From NCBI GenBank assembly GCA_013911975.1, contig JACESF010000005.1:53463-117462 (forward strand): 64,000 nucleotides of DNA, written 5' to 3'. Each line of letters starts with the position of its first letter. Within the stretch, counting starts at the first letter, position 1. Both the position numbers and the translations under genes were made by a program. Below, in pieces: positions 26,113 through 34,597 of the stretch. This DNA comes from Hyphomicrobiales bacterium. GTDB taxonomy: Bacteria; Pseudomonadota; Alphaproteobacteria; Rhizobiales; Xanthobacteraceae. Under the pieces are notes generated by a model. That model was not told the DNA's origin and ran no database searches. It was given only the letters and a program-made list of their open reading frames with translations.

Positions 26113-26739
26113 CCGAGTTCCGGCATCTATGACTGCTCGCTGATATTGATACTCATAGTTGCGGTGACGTCGAGGGTTGCATCCACGTCGGCGTCCACCC
26201 CAACGACGCGACTCTATGGATGCTTGATCCGACATTTCCTTCCGCCAAAAGCGATTTCCGCTTTAGGGTCCGCTCCGCAGTGAGGGGCCGAGACCGGCGA
26301 GCAAGCGGCAAAAGACGTTCGTGCCTCGGAAGGGCGCTGTCGGGGGGCGTGGCGCGCAAAAGAAAACCGTGGAGAAGACATCGAACAGTGCACACATTGT
26401 GCACATGACCTAATGTTAAGTATATGAAAAATAAAATAAATCTCAGCTATCCATCATGGGCGCCACGGAGAAATCCAGGGCCGGCGCGGCCGCCTCGTCG
26501 AGGGAAAGATGTGGGTCTGCGTTCAACCGAACGATCCGCATAGGCTGGGTGGTCAGGGACGCGGGCGACCGGCCGGCGTCTGGCTCGCGCTTTTAGCACG
26601 GCATGCGGCGATTGCCGAAGTTCACACGGAATCGCCGGGGGTGGCTCCGCCCGCCGTGGGTGGCGACCCGGATGCCGGCCTGTATCCGAAATCCAATTGT
26701 GGCCGCCGCGACGCAGGGCCGCCTTAGATTTATTCCAAT

Positions 26740-26757
26740 AATGAATGTTCGTTCATT
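26740..26757 (+). promoter_or_regulatory. Inverted repeat AATGAA-N6-TTCATT
   Basis: AATGAA (26740-26745) and TTCATT (26752-26757) around TGTTCG. TetR-type operators often have this form. It is 121 bases before the GH18 start and shares its TGAA...TTCA ends with the perfect palindrome at 26818. Confidence 0.4.
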
Positions 26758-26817
26758 TTATTTGTCTTGGACACAAAAATCCCTAACAAAATACCGTATT
26801 TCAGCACCTGCCCCCGT

Positions 26818-26837
26818 TGAACATTTACAAATGTTCA
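26818..26837 (+). promoter_or_regulatory. Perfect 20-base palindrome before the GH18 gene
   Basis: Arms TGAACATTT and AAATGTTCA, nine bases each, separated by AC, ending 40 bases before the start codon at 26878. It is a likely operator, or a transcript hairpin in the leader. The regulator is unknown. Confidence 0.6.
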
Positions 26838-26877
26838 GGAAAGGTGCGCGGCATTCGCAACAGCTTCGGGGTAAATC

Positions 26878-29800
26878 ATGGTGACGGGGACGACGACGAA
26901 GATCACATGGGCCTGGGGGCAGAATGCCCTCCTCTCCTTCAACCCGGCCATCGACATGCTCGATTTCGGCTGGCTTCAGGACGGACAGTTCACCCTCTCT
27001 GAGGTGAACGGCTCGGTGGTCATCTCGCTTCCCTCGAACAACCAGACCTACACCCTCTCCGGCGTGAGCCTGGCGGATCTCTCGCCCGCCAACATCGTGG
27101 CGCTGGATTCTTCCACCAGTCAGGCCTGGGCCACCGCCCTCGCGCAGGCCGATGCGGCCGCGCCCCCGGTCGTCACCACGCCCGAGACGACCGTTCCCGA
27201 GACCACGATTCCGGAGACGGCCATTCCCGAGACTCCCGCCACCGGCACCACCGAGACCGGCAGCGCAGGGACCGAGGCCTCCGGGACCTCGGAGGCCCGC
27301 ATCGTGGGCTATTACCCGGAATGGGGCATCTACGGCCGCGACTTCGACATCGCCGACGTACCGGCGGGCCAGCTCACCGACCTGATCTACGCGTTTGCCA
27401 AGATCGATTCCTCGGGCCGCGTGGCGCTCTATGATTCCTATGCCGCCGTGGAGAAGACCTTCTCCGCCGCCGACAGCGTGGACGGCGTCGCCGACACCTG
27501 GGACCAGGCGCTGGCGGGTAATTTCAACCAGATCCTCGAACTCAAGGCGATCAATCCCGACCTGAAGGTGTCCATCGCGGTGGGCGGTTGGACCCTGTCC
27601 GGCCCGTTCAGCGACGTGGCGGCCACCGAGGCCGGGCGCGAGGTCTTCGCCCAGTCGCTGGTGGACTTCCTCACCAAGTACACCATGTTCGACGGCGTCG
27701 ATTTCGACTGGGAGTATCCCGGCGGCGGCGGCCTTCCGAGCAACACCGTGCGTGCCGAGGACGGCGCCAATTACGCCCTGCTCCTCGCCGAGGTGCGCGA
27801 GAAGCTCGACGCGCTCGAAGTGGCCACGGGCCGCGAGTACACCATCTCCGTGGCCTCGCCCGCGGGCGCCGACAAGATCGCGACCTTCAATCTGGAAGGC
27901 CTCGCGCCCTACGTCGATTTCTTCAACCTGATGGCCTACGACTTCCACGGCGGGTGGGAGAGCACCACCGGCCACCAGGCGCCGCTCTACGACACGGTGG
28001 GCGGCAATTACGACATCGCCACCGCCGTGCAGCTCTATCTCGACGCAGGCGTGGCCCCGAGCGCCATCGTGCTCGGCGCCCCCATGTACACCCGCGCCTG
28101 GAGCGGCGTGTCGGACGGCGGCGACGGCGGCTGGAACGCGACCACCTCCGGTCTCGCGCCCGGCAGCTTCGAGGCCGGCGTCTACGACTACAAGGACCTT
28201 CTCCAGAAGGTGCAGGACCCCAATAGCGGCTGGAAGCTCTATTGGGACGACGAGGCCCAGGCGGCCTATGTCTATAACGAGCAGCTCAAGATCTTCTCGA
28301 CCATCGAGACCCCGTCCTCCATCGCGCTGAAGTCCGAATGGGCCCAGTCCATGGGCCTCGGCGGCATGATGTTCTGGGACCTGTCCAACGACGCCACCGG
28401 CTCGGCGGAAAGCCTGCTCAAGGCGGCCTATGACAGCTGGGTTCTGGGCAAGAGCCTGGAAGAGATCGCCGACGCCTCCAGCCTGGAGCCGGACGTGGTC
28501 GTCGGCGGCAACGGCCTGCTGGACAGCATCGTGGACACCAGCGGCGGCGAGACCGGCGGTGGTGACACGGGCGGAGAAACCGGCGGTGGAGACACCGGCG
28601 GGGAGACGGGTGGCGGCGATACCGGGGGCGAGACCGGAGGCGGCGACACGGGTGGTGAAACCGGCGGTGGAGACACCGGCGGCGAGACCGGTGGGGAAAC
28701 GGGCGGAGAAACCGGCGGTGGCGACACCGGGAGCGGCACGGGGACGGTCTATACGATCAACCTGTCCGCCGCCGACATCTCCGGCTTCGACGTGTCCAAG
28801 GATAAGATCAGCACCGGCGCGAACACCATCCACGCCTTCATCATCGTCGACACCGCCGAAGGCGTCGGCTTCATGAATCCGTGGAACGGCGAAACCCAGA
28901 TCATCGTCGGGGTGCGCCTCGCGGACCTGACCGTGGACAGCTTCGCCTATATCGACAATGCCCACCTGCGCGAGGCCGTCAGCGGCGCGCTCGCCTGGGA
29001 GAAGGGCATCACGCCGGAGGCGCACACCGTCTATGCCCGCTCCCATGAAGTGGGGCAGGTGGATCGCGTGGCCTTCGATCCGGCCACGGACGTGGTCAGC
29101 TTCAAGTATTTCTCCAGCCGCGAACGGCTGTCCATGACCGACAGTTCCGAAGGCGTGGTGATCGCCGACGGCGGCACCGGCCAGAAGCTGATCCTGCTGG
29201 GCGTGACCATCGCCGACCTGTCGCCGGAGAACTTCCTCTTCACCTTCACGCAGGTCCGCGAGGACCATCTGGACAACCAGCTCGGCTTCACCGCGCCGGA
29301 CTCCCAGATCATCGACTTCAACATCGCCATCGCTGGCGGCGGCACCGTCACGGGCGGGACCGATCCGGACGAGCATGACCATGGGGGCGAGACCGGCGGT
29401 GGAGACACCGGAGGGGAGACGGGTGGCGGCGATACCGGCGGTGAAACCGGTGGCGGCGACACGGGTGGAGAGACCGGCGGTGGCGACACCGGCGGCGGAG
29501 ATACGGGCGGCGAGACCGGTGGCGGTCACGTGGGGGACGGCATGGCGACTGTGACGACCATCAACTGGGCTTGGGGCACCAACACCGTGCTCAATTTCGA
29601 CACGGCCCTGGACGTGCTGGATTTCGGCTGGTTCTCGGCCGACAATTTCACCATCACCGAGGTGAACGGCTCCACCGTCATCTCGATCCCCTCCAACAAC
29701 CAGACCTACACGCTGACCGACGTGTCGCTCTCCGAGTTGACCATCGCCAACATCTCGGCGAAGGACAGCTCCGCGCTCGCCAAGTGGCAAACGGCGCTTG

Positions 29801-31743
29801 CCGGTGCCACGGGCGGCGAGACGGGCGGCGGCGACACCGGCGGTGAAACCGGGGGCGGCGATACCGGTGGCGGCGACACGGGCGGTGGAGACACCGGCGG
29901 TGGCGATACGGGCGGCGAAACCGGCGGTGGGGATACCGGCGGTGGCGATACCGGCGGTGGGGATACCGGCGGTGACGGCGTGAAGACCGTCACCACCATC
30001 ACCTGGGCCTGGGGCACCAACACCGTGCTGGCGTTCGATGCGGCGCTGGACGTGCTGGATTTCGGCTGGTTCTCGGCCGACAACTTCGCCATCAGCGAGG
30101 TGAACGGCTCCACGGTCATCTCCATCCCGTCCAACAACCAGACCTACACGCTGACCGGCGTGGCGCTCTCCGAGCTGACCATCGCCAACATCTCGGCCAA
30201 GGACAGCTCCGCCCTCGCGGAGTGGCAGGCGGCCCTGTCCGGCACCGGCGGTGGCGACACCGGCGGCGGTGACACGGGCGGTGGAGACACCGGCGGTGGC
30301 GATACGGGCGGTGGCGATACGGGCGGCGGCGATACCGGTGGCGGGGATACCGGGGGCGGAGACACCGGCGGCGGCGACGATGGCGACGCCGACTATGCCG
30401 ATGCCTGGTCCGCGACACAGGTCTATGTGGGCGGCGACCGCGCGAGCGTCGGCAACCTCGTCTACCAGGCCAATTGGTGGACCCAGGGCGTGGACCCCTC
30501 CGCCAATAACGGCGCCGTGGGCACCGGCCAGGTCTGGACCTTCGTGGGCTACATGGACGCCACGCCCGTGGTGCCCGACGCCCCCGACGATCTCGTGGCG
30601 ACCGGCGTGTCGGACGACTATCTCACCCTGCGGTGGGATGCCGCCGATGTGGACGGCGTGGGCACCGTGTCCGGCTACCAGATCTACCAGGACGGCGTCC
30701 TGATCGGCACCACCGCGTCCACCTCCTACAAGGTCACGGGCCTCGACGCGGCCACCACCTACACCTTCTCGGTGGTGGCGCTCGACGAGGCGGGCGCGTC
30801 CCAGCCGTCCGACCTTCTGTCGGTGACGACGGACCCGGAGGGCACCTCCCATGGCGGCGACAAGAGCTTCTCGCCCTACGTGGACATGTCCCTCACCACC
30901 AGCCAGGACTTGGTGCAGATGGTGGAGGATGCCGGCCTCGAGGCGGTGACGCTGGCCTTCGTCCTGTCCTCCGGCACCGACACGATCGGCTGGGGCGGGA
31001 GCGGCACCATCGCCGGCGACACCCTGTCGAACGGCACGTCCATCGGCTCCATCATCGACGAACTCCAGTCGAACGGGGTGGACATCACCATTTCGTTCGG
31101 CGGTGCCAACGGGCAGGAGGCGGCCAACACCTTCTCCAGCGTCTCGGCGCTGGTCGCGGCCTACCAGTCGGTCATCGACACCTACGGCGTGACGAAGCTG
31201 GACTTCGACATCGAGGGCGCGTCGCTGGCCGACACCGAGGCGAACGCCATGCGCAACGAGGCGCTGGCCATCCTCCAACAGTCCAATCCCGGCCTGGAGG
31301 TGTCCTACACCCTGCCGGTGCTGACGGACGGCCTCACCGCCTACGGCGTGGCGCTGCTTCAGGATGCCATGGCCCACGGCGTGGAGATTTCCTACGTCAA
31401 CATCATGGCCATGGATTACGGCGCCTATTACGACAGCGGCGACATGGGCGACGACGCCATCTCGGCGGCCGAGGCCACGCTGGCCCAGTTCGAGGCGATC
31501 GGGCTCCACACCCAGGTGGTGATCACGCCCATGATCGGCATCAACGACGTCACCAGCGAGATCTTCACGCTGGAGGATGCCCAGCAGCTCGTGGACTATG
31601 TGGAATCCAACGAGGACATCGCCGGCATCTCCATGTGGTCGCTCAGCCGCGATAACGGCGACGTGGTGGGCTATGTCTCGCCCGTCGGCAGCGGCATCGA
31701 GCAGGACCACTACGCCTTCAGCGAGATCTTCGGCTACGTCTGA
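26878..31743 (+). CDS. Giant modular protein with two GH18 chitinase domains
   Basis: 1621 residues; an in-frame TAA at 26872 rules out an upstream start. Order: an 85-residue module of unknown type (residues about 4-88); Pro/Thr/Glu linker; GH18 domain (141-525) with FDGVDFDWEYPGG (catalytic Glu279) and MAYDFHGGWE; Gly/Asp/Thr-rich linker; two divergent beta blocks (about 625-820); linker; module copy (about 888-975); linker; module copy (about 1035-1120); linker; CBM5/12-like segment (YADAWSATQVYVGGD, about 1171-1226); Fn3 domain (about 1232-1320); second GH18-like domain (1329-1619) with KLDFDIEG (Glu1446) and MAMDYG, closer to the PF-ChiA-like branch. It should hydrolyse chitin or related N-acetylglucosamine polymers outside the cell, yet no signal peptide is visible, so export may use type I or another route. 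Confidence 0.82.
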   Translation: MVTGTTTKITWAWGQNALLSFNPAIDMLDFGWLQDGQFTLSEVNGSVVISLPSNNQTYTLSGVSLADLSPANIVALDSSTSQAWATALAQADAAAPPVVTTPETTVPETTIPETAIPETPATGTTETGSAGTEASGTSEARIVGYYPEWGIYGRDFDIADVPAGQLTDLIYAFAKIDSSGRVALYDSYAAVEKTFSAADSVDGVADTWDQALAGNFNQILELKAINPDLKVSIAVGGWTLSGPFSDVAATEAGREVFAQSLVDFLTKYTMFDGVDFDWEYPGGGGLPSNTVRAEDGANYALLLAEVREKLDALEVATGREYTISVASPAGADKIATFNLEGLAPYVDFFNLMAYDFHGGWESTTGHQAPLYDTVGGNYDIATAVQLYLDAGVAPSAIVLGAPMYTRAWSGVSDGGDGGWNATTSGLAPGSFEAGVYDYKDLLQKVQDPNSGWKLYWDDEAQAAYVYNEQLKIFSTIETPSSIALKSEWAQSMGLGGMMFWDLSNDATGSAESLLKAAYDSWVLGKSLEEIADASSLEPDVVVGGNGLLDSIVDTSGGETGGGDTGGETGGGDTGGETGGGDTGGETGGGDTGGETGGGDTGGETGGETGGETGGGDTGSGTGTVYTINLSAADISGFDVSKDKISTGANTIHAFIIVDTAEGVGFMNPWNGETQIIVGVRLADLTVDSFAYIDNAHLREAVSGALAWEKGITPEAHTVYARSHEVGQVDRVAFDPATDVVSFKYFSSRERLSMTDSSEGVVIADGGTGQKLILLGVTIADLSPENFLFTFTQVREDHLDNQLGFTAPDSQIIDFNIAIAGGGTVTGGTDPDEHDHGGETGGGDTGGETGGGDTGGETGGGDTGGETGGGDTGGGDTGGETGGGHVGDGMATVTTINWAWGTNTVLNFDTALDVLDFGWFSADNFTITEVNGSTVISIPSNNQTYTLTDVSLSELTIANISAKDSSALAKWQTALAGATGGETGGGDTGGETGGGDTGGGDTGGGDTGGGDTGGETGGGDTGGGDTGGGDTGGDGVKTVTTITWAWGTNTVLAFDAALDVLDFGWFSADNFAISEVNGSTVISIPSNNQTYTLTGVALSELTIANISAKDSSALAEWQAALSGTGGGDTGGGDTGGGDTGGGDTGGGDTGGGDTGGGDTGGGDTGGGDDGDADYADAWSATQVYVGGDRASVGNLVYQANWWTQGVDPSANNGAVGTGQVWTFVGYMDATPVVPDAPDDLVATGVSDDYLTLRWDAADVDGVGTVSGYQIYQDGVLIGTTASTSYKVTGLDAATTYTFSVVALDEAGASQPSDLLSVTTDPEGTSHGGDKSFSPYVDMSLTTSQDLVQMVEDAGLEAVTLAFVLSSGTDTIGWGGSGTIAGDTLSNGTSIGSIIDELQSNGVDITISFGGANGQEAANTFSSVSALVAAYQSVIDTYGVTKLDFDIEGASLADTEANAMRNEALAILQQSNPGLEVSYTLPVLTDGLTAYGVALLQDAMAHGVEISYVNIMAMDYGAYYDSGDMGDDAISAAEATLAQFEAIGLHTQVVITPMIGINDVTSEIFTLEDAQQLVDYVESNEDIAGISMWSLSRDNGDVVGYVSPVGSGIEQDHYAFSEIFGYV
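28540..28735 (+). repeat. Gly/Asp/Thr linker repeats, block 1
   Basis: Tandem 12-15-base units encoding GGGDTGGET-type repeats after the first GH18 domain. Related blocks recur at 29383-29530, 29810-29978 and 30244-30378. The units are imperfect at synonymous positions. Confidence 0.85.
29383..29530 (+). repeat. Gly/Asp/Thr linker repeats, block 2
   Basis: Second block of GETGGGDTGG-type codon repeats, placed between the divergent beta blocks and the second copy of the 85-residue module. Confidence 0.85.
29548..29802 (+). repeat. 85-residue module, internal copy A
   Basis: Encodes TTINWAWGTNTVLNFD through EVNGSTVISIPSNNQTYTL to about LAKWQTALAG. Copy B (29983-30240) is nearly identical in protein and DNA, and the N-terminal copy at 26878-27140 is a more diverged version. 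This points to an internal duplication of module plus linker. Confidence 0.85.
29810..29978 (+). repeat. Gly/Asp/Thr linker repeats, block 3
   Basis: Third block of GGGDTGG-type repeats, between the two near-identical copies of the 85-residue module. Confidence 0.85.
29983..30240 (+). repeat. 85-residue module, internal copy B
   Basis: Near-identical to copy A at 29548-29802: LDVLDFGWFSADNF and IPSNNQTYTLT are shared exactly, with a few substitutions such as N to T after TTI. Confidence 0.85.
30244..30378 (+). repeat. Gly/Asp/Thr linker repeats, block 4
   Basis: Fourth and most regular block: an almost pure run of GGGDTGGGDTG-type 15-base units before the CBM5/12-like segment. Confidence 0.85.
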
Positions 31744-31814
31744 TCCCACGGGCACCGGTCTTCGACCGGCGCCTGGCGGGTTTCGCTCAAGCCCGCCTCA
31801 GCCAAATATCGGCT

Positions 31815-31841
31815 CGCCGCATCCGTGCGGCGGGCCTTTTT
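31815..31841 (+). terminator. Rho-independent terminator after the GH18 gene
   Basis: Stem CGCCGCA / TGCGGCG with loop TCCG, followed by GGCC and five T. Two further hairpins lie between the stop codon and this one (CCGGTC / GACCGG at 31755-31769 and GGCGGG / CCCGCC at 31775-31797). Confidence 0.8.
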
Positions 31842-31918
31842 GTTGGCGGGCCATGCGCGCGGAGCGCTCCCGCGCCGCGCGGAAACGCTCTATGGTCCGC
31901 CCGCGACGGAGGCGGAAC

Positions 31919-32749
31919 ATGAAGACGGTGGTCCTTCCTGGTGGCGAAGCGGTGCCGGCCCTCGGCCAGGGCACCTGGTACATGGGCGAGCAGGCGGCCC
32001 GCGCCGCCGAGGAGATCGCCGCGCTCCGGCTCGGCATCGAGCTGGGCGCGACCCTTGTCGATACCGCCGAGATGTATGGCGACGGGCGCACGGAGAAGCT
32101 CGTGGGCGAGGCCCTGGCCGGGCTGCGCGACAACGTGTTCCTCGTCAGCAAGGTCTATCCGCACAATGCGGGGCGCGGCGACGTGGTGGCGGCCTGTGAG
32201 CGCAGCCTGAAGCGGCTCGGCACCGACCGGCTCGACCTCTATCTCCTCCACTGGCGCGGCAGCCACCCGTTCGAGGAGACCATCGAGGGGTTCGAGGCGC
32301 TCCAGAAGGCCGGCAAGATCCGCCATTGGGGCGTCAGCAATCTCGACACGGACGACATGGAAGATCTGCTGGACGCGGGCGGCGGCGCCTGCGCGGTGGA
32401 CCAGGTTCTCTACAATCCCGGCCGCCGGGGTCCGGAATTCGACCTGCTGCCCTTCCTGCGGACGCGCAACATCCCCGTCATGGCCTACAGCCCCATCGAG
32501 CAGGCGGGCCTGCCGCGCGACGGCGCTCTGGGCGCCGTGGCCCGCAAGCACGGAGTGGACCCCTATCAGGTGGCGCTCGCCTGGGTGATGCGCACGCCGG
32601 ACGTGATCGCCATCCCCAAGGCATCCCGCGCGGCCCATGTGCGGGCCAACGTGGCGGCGGCGGACCTCGTCCTCGACGCCGAGGACCTCAAGGCCATCGA
32701 CGCCGAATTCCGCCCGCCCACCCGGAAGCGGTCGCTGGAGATGCTGTGA
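31919..32749 (+). CDS. Aldo/keto reductase
   Basis: 276 residues. The catalytic tetrad is visible: Asp48 and Tyr53 in VDTAEMYGDG, Lys78 in LVSKVYP and His111 in DLYLLHW. The NADPH-binding end has IAIPKASRAAHVRAN. It is an NADPH-dependent reductase of small carbonyls, of the YeaE/DkgA-like bacterial group; its physiological substrate is not evident. The ATG at 31919 is preceded by GGAGGCGG. It stands alone between a terminator and a palindromic repeat. Confidence 0.9.
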   Translation: MKTVVLPGGEAVPALGQGTWYMGEQAARAAEEIAALRLGIELGATLVDTAEMYGDGRTEKLVGEALAGLRDNVFLVSKVYPHNAGRGDVVAACERSLKRLGTDRLDLYLLHWRGSHPFEETIEGFEALQKAGKIRHWGVSNLDTDDMEDLLDAGGGACAVDQVLYNPGRRGPEFDLLPFLRTRNIPVMAYSPIEQAGLPRDGALGAVARKHGVDPYQVALAWVMRTPDVIAIPKASRAAHVRANVAAADLVLDAEDLKAIDAEFRPPTRKRSLEML

Positions 32750-32813
32750 GGGGAGCGGGATCGTCCTGACCGGCTTGGTCTTCGCCGATCCTTTCCCATT
32801 GCCCCCTTCCTAG

Positions 32814-32837
32814 CCCTCTCCCGCTTGCGGGGGAGGG
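32814..32837. repeat. Palindromic intergenic repeat, copy 1
   Basis: CCCTCTCCCGC - TT - GCGGGGGAGGG, located between the stops of two convergent genes. A reverse-complement copy with only its loop changed is at 54184-54207. A GC-rich hairpin of this kind may act as a bidirectional terminator. Confidence 0.7.
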
Positions 32838-32869
32838 GGCAAAAGGGGAGCGGGACGAGGTCCGACCCC

Positions 32870-33580
32870 TCAGCGCGCGGGGCCGCGCAGGATCAGCTTG
32901 TCGCCGTCGATCTGGAAGCCGTCGAGGCGCGACAGGAAGCTCATGCCGAGCAGGTTGGTGCGCAGCGCTCCCGGGGCGGCCACCAGCGCGCGCACGTTGG
33001 TTTCCGTGATGGAGCCCACGGACAGGGCGCGCAGCGTCACCGCCGCCGCCCGCCCGCGCCCGTTGGCGGTGTCCACGGGCACGTCGTAGCGCAGCCCGTC
33101 CGGTGACAGGCCCACGTCCCGCGCGGCCTCCTGGGTCAGCACGACGGCGGAGGCGCCGGTATCCAGCATGAAGGTGATGGGCGCGCCGTTGACGCGGGCA
33201 TTCACCGCGAAGCTGCCGCTGCCGCCGCGCGCGATCTCCACCGTGCGCGCATCCACCGAGACCGCCATGCCCGGCACCATCTCGCCCAGCACGCGCTGTC
33301 CCACGTCCTGAAGGGATCCGCGATAGGTGTAGGCCACCGCCAGGACGGCCGCGATGACCGCCCAGAAGGCCAGCGCCTTCGCCATGTCGCCCGCCTTGCC
33401 GGCGAACATGCGCCAGGCGCCCGCGCCGATGACGGTGGTGAGCGCCACCAGCACCACGAGATGGCCGAACTGGTCCAGCGACAGGCCGAAGACCTCGCCC
33501 TCGCCGTGGCGGATCACCAGCACGGCGAGGCCCAGCGCGATGATGGCCAGGAGCAGCCAGAGAAACCGGTCGCCGCGCAT
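32870..33580 (-). CDS. Membrane-anchored clan AA aspartic protease (TIGR02281-like)
   Basis: 236 residues. Three N-terminal membrane segments (starting FLWLLLAIIALGLAVLVI) are followed by a retropepsin-like domain with the active-site motif FMLDTGASAVVLT, then LGMSFLSRLDGFQIDGDKLIL at the end. This is the TIGR02281/gag-asp_proteas family common in alphaproteobacteria; a related Rickettsia protease is known, but the substrate here is not evident. The ATG overlaps the TGA of the DUF1289 gene (TGATG), which fixes the start at 33580. Confidence 0.85.
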   Translation of the reverse strand: MRGDRFLWLLLAIIALGLAVLVIRHGEGEVFGLSLDQFGHLVVLVALTTVIGAGAWRMFAGKAGDMAKALAFWAVIAAVLAVAYTYRGSLQDVGQRVLGEMVPGMAVSVDARTVEIARGGSGSFAVNARVNGAPITFMLDTGASAVVLTQEAARDVGLSPDGLRYDVPVDTANGRGRAAAVTLRALSVGSITETNVRALVAAPGALRTNLLGMSFLSRLDGFQIDGDKLILRGPAR

Positions 33581-33786
33581 CAGTCCGGCACCCGGTCCAC
33601 GCCGCGCGCCCGCAGCGCCTTCAGCCGCGCGGGGAGGGACCGGATCACGCTCATGCGCCGTTCCGGCGACATGGAGAGCCAGGAGCCGATCTCCTGCAGC
33701 GAGCGGCCGCAGCCCACGCACAGGCTGCTGGCCGGGTCCACCACGCACACATTGATGCACGGCGTCTTGATGGCGGAGATGGTCAT
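33580..33786 (-). CDS. DUF1289 protein (Cys-rich, Fe-S-like motif)
   Basis: 68 residues from the ATG at 33786. It has the DUF1289 pattern KTPCINVCVVDPASSLCVGCGRS, with four closely spaced Cys residues that may bind a metal or Fe-S cluster, then IGSWLSMSPERRMSVI. The function is unknown. It lies 10 bases after the cobS stop and is coupled to the protease gene. Confidence 0.85.
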   Translation of the reverse strand: MTISAIKTPCINVCVVDPASSLCVGCGRSLQEIGSWLSMSPERRMSVIRSLPARLKALRARGVDRVPD

Positions 33787-33796
33787 CGCGTCCCGT

Positions 33797-34597
33797 TCAA
33801 TGCACACGGGCAAAGATAAGAACGCCCAGCAGGATCGCAATCTCCGCCACCTGCTGGGTGGCTCCGGCGACGTCGCCGGTCTGGCCGCCGATGAGCCGGT
33901 TGGCCAGCCGGTGGAAGAACAGCCAGGAGAGCAGGGGGGCGATGAGCCCCGCGAAGGCGGCGCCGACCCCCACCGTGGGCACCAGCGTCACCGCCACGAT
34001 GAGCGCGCCCGTGAGCAGGCACCCGGCGATGCCGTCCGGACCGGGAATCCCGGCACTCGCGCCCGCCCCGTCGGTGCGCGCCGGAGGCAGGCTCTGGAGC
34101 AGCAGGATGCCCGCCGCCCGCGACCCCGCCGCGGCGGCCACCATGACGAGCACGGTGCGCAGCGGCCCCACAAGCGGCAGCAGGGCGGCAAGGGCGGACA
34201 CCCGCAGGATCAGAGACAGGACGAGGGCGCAGCCCCCATAGGTGCCGATGCGGCTGTCCCGCAGGATGGCGAGCCGGTGCGCCACGTCGCGCCCGCCGCC
34301 GAGCCCGTCCGCCGTGTCCGCCAGCCCGTCCTCGTGGAAGGCGCCGGTGGCCATCACCAGCGCGGTCATCGCGAGAGCCGCGCTGACCAGAGGCGGCAGG
34401 CCCACCGCATGGGCGGCGACCAGCACGAGGCCGCCGAGCAGCGCGATGACGGCGCCCGCCAGGGGAATCGCATAGGCGATGCGCGGCAGCACCGGCGGGG
34501 CATGGGGATCGGCCTCGCCGGGCAGCGCGGGAACCGGCAGGCGCGAGAAGAAGCGCAGCGCGGCGGCCACATCGCGAACCATCTTCATCTCCCGCAT
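33797..34597 (-). CDS. cobS: Adenosylcobinamide-GDP ribazoletransferase CobS
   Basis: 266 residues with about six membrane segments. CobS motifs: FFSRLPVPALPGE near the start, GAFHEDGLADTADGLGGG (metal-binding Asp/Glu/His) near residue 100, RDSRIGTYGG, and GGQTGDVAGATQQVAEI near the end. It joins alpha-ribazole to adenosylcobinamide-GDP in the last step of cobalamin synthesis. Start candidates are 34597, 34588 and 34582; the last has GGGAG six bases upstream. No cobalamin riboswitch was recognised upstream. Confidence 0.92.
   Translation of the reverse strand: MREMKMVRDVAAALRFFSRLPVPALPGEADPHAPPVLPRIAYAIPLAGAVIALLGGLVLVAAHAVGLPPLVSAALAMTALVMATGAFHEDGLADTADGLGGGRDVAHRLAILRDSRIGTYGGCALVLSLILRVSALAALLPLVGPLRTVLVMVAAAAGSRAAGILLLQSLPPARTDGAGASAGIPGPDGIAGCLLTGALIVAVTLVPTVGVGAAFAGLIAPLLSWLFFHRLANRLIGGQTGDVAGATQQVAEIAILLGVLIFARVH

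Larger units (their letters stand above)
26113..26877. other. 765-base AT-rich control region before the GH18 gene
   Basis: No gene supported. Two markedly AT-rich patches lie at about 26400-26450 and 26730-26830, in contrast to the GC-rich surroundings. The stretch between them (26455-26730) is GC-rich and without a recognisable coding signature. Two inverted repeats near the right end (separate entries) suggest regulated transcription of the gene at 26878. This region may also be the right-hand border of the mobile element, since core-type genes begin beyond it, but no attachment repeat could be identified. Confidence 0.55.

Noticed and set aside
26113..26877. Attachment site or tRNA gene at the right border of the mobile element
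   Set aside because: No cloverleaf-like sequence or direct repeat matching the left side could be found by reading; the left end of the element is not in the window.
28540..30378. Regularly spaced repeats that might be a CRISPR array
   Set aside because: They are in-frame Gly/Asp/Thr codons inside one gene, units touch each other and there are no unique spacers or cas genes.
26758..31755. A 1665-residue open frame antisense to the GH18 gene
   Set aside because: It is the mirror of the Gly/Asp/Thr repeats and GC-rich codons of the real gene; it has no ribosome site and its sequence is low-complexity Val/Gly/His/Asp without any family.
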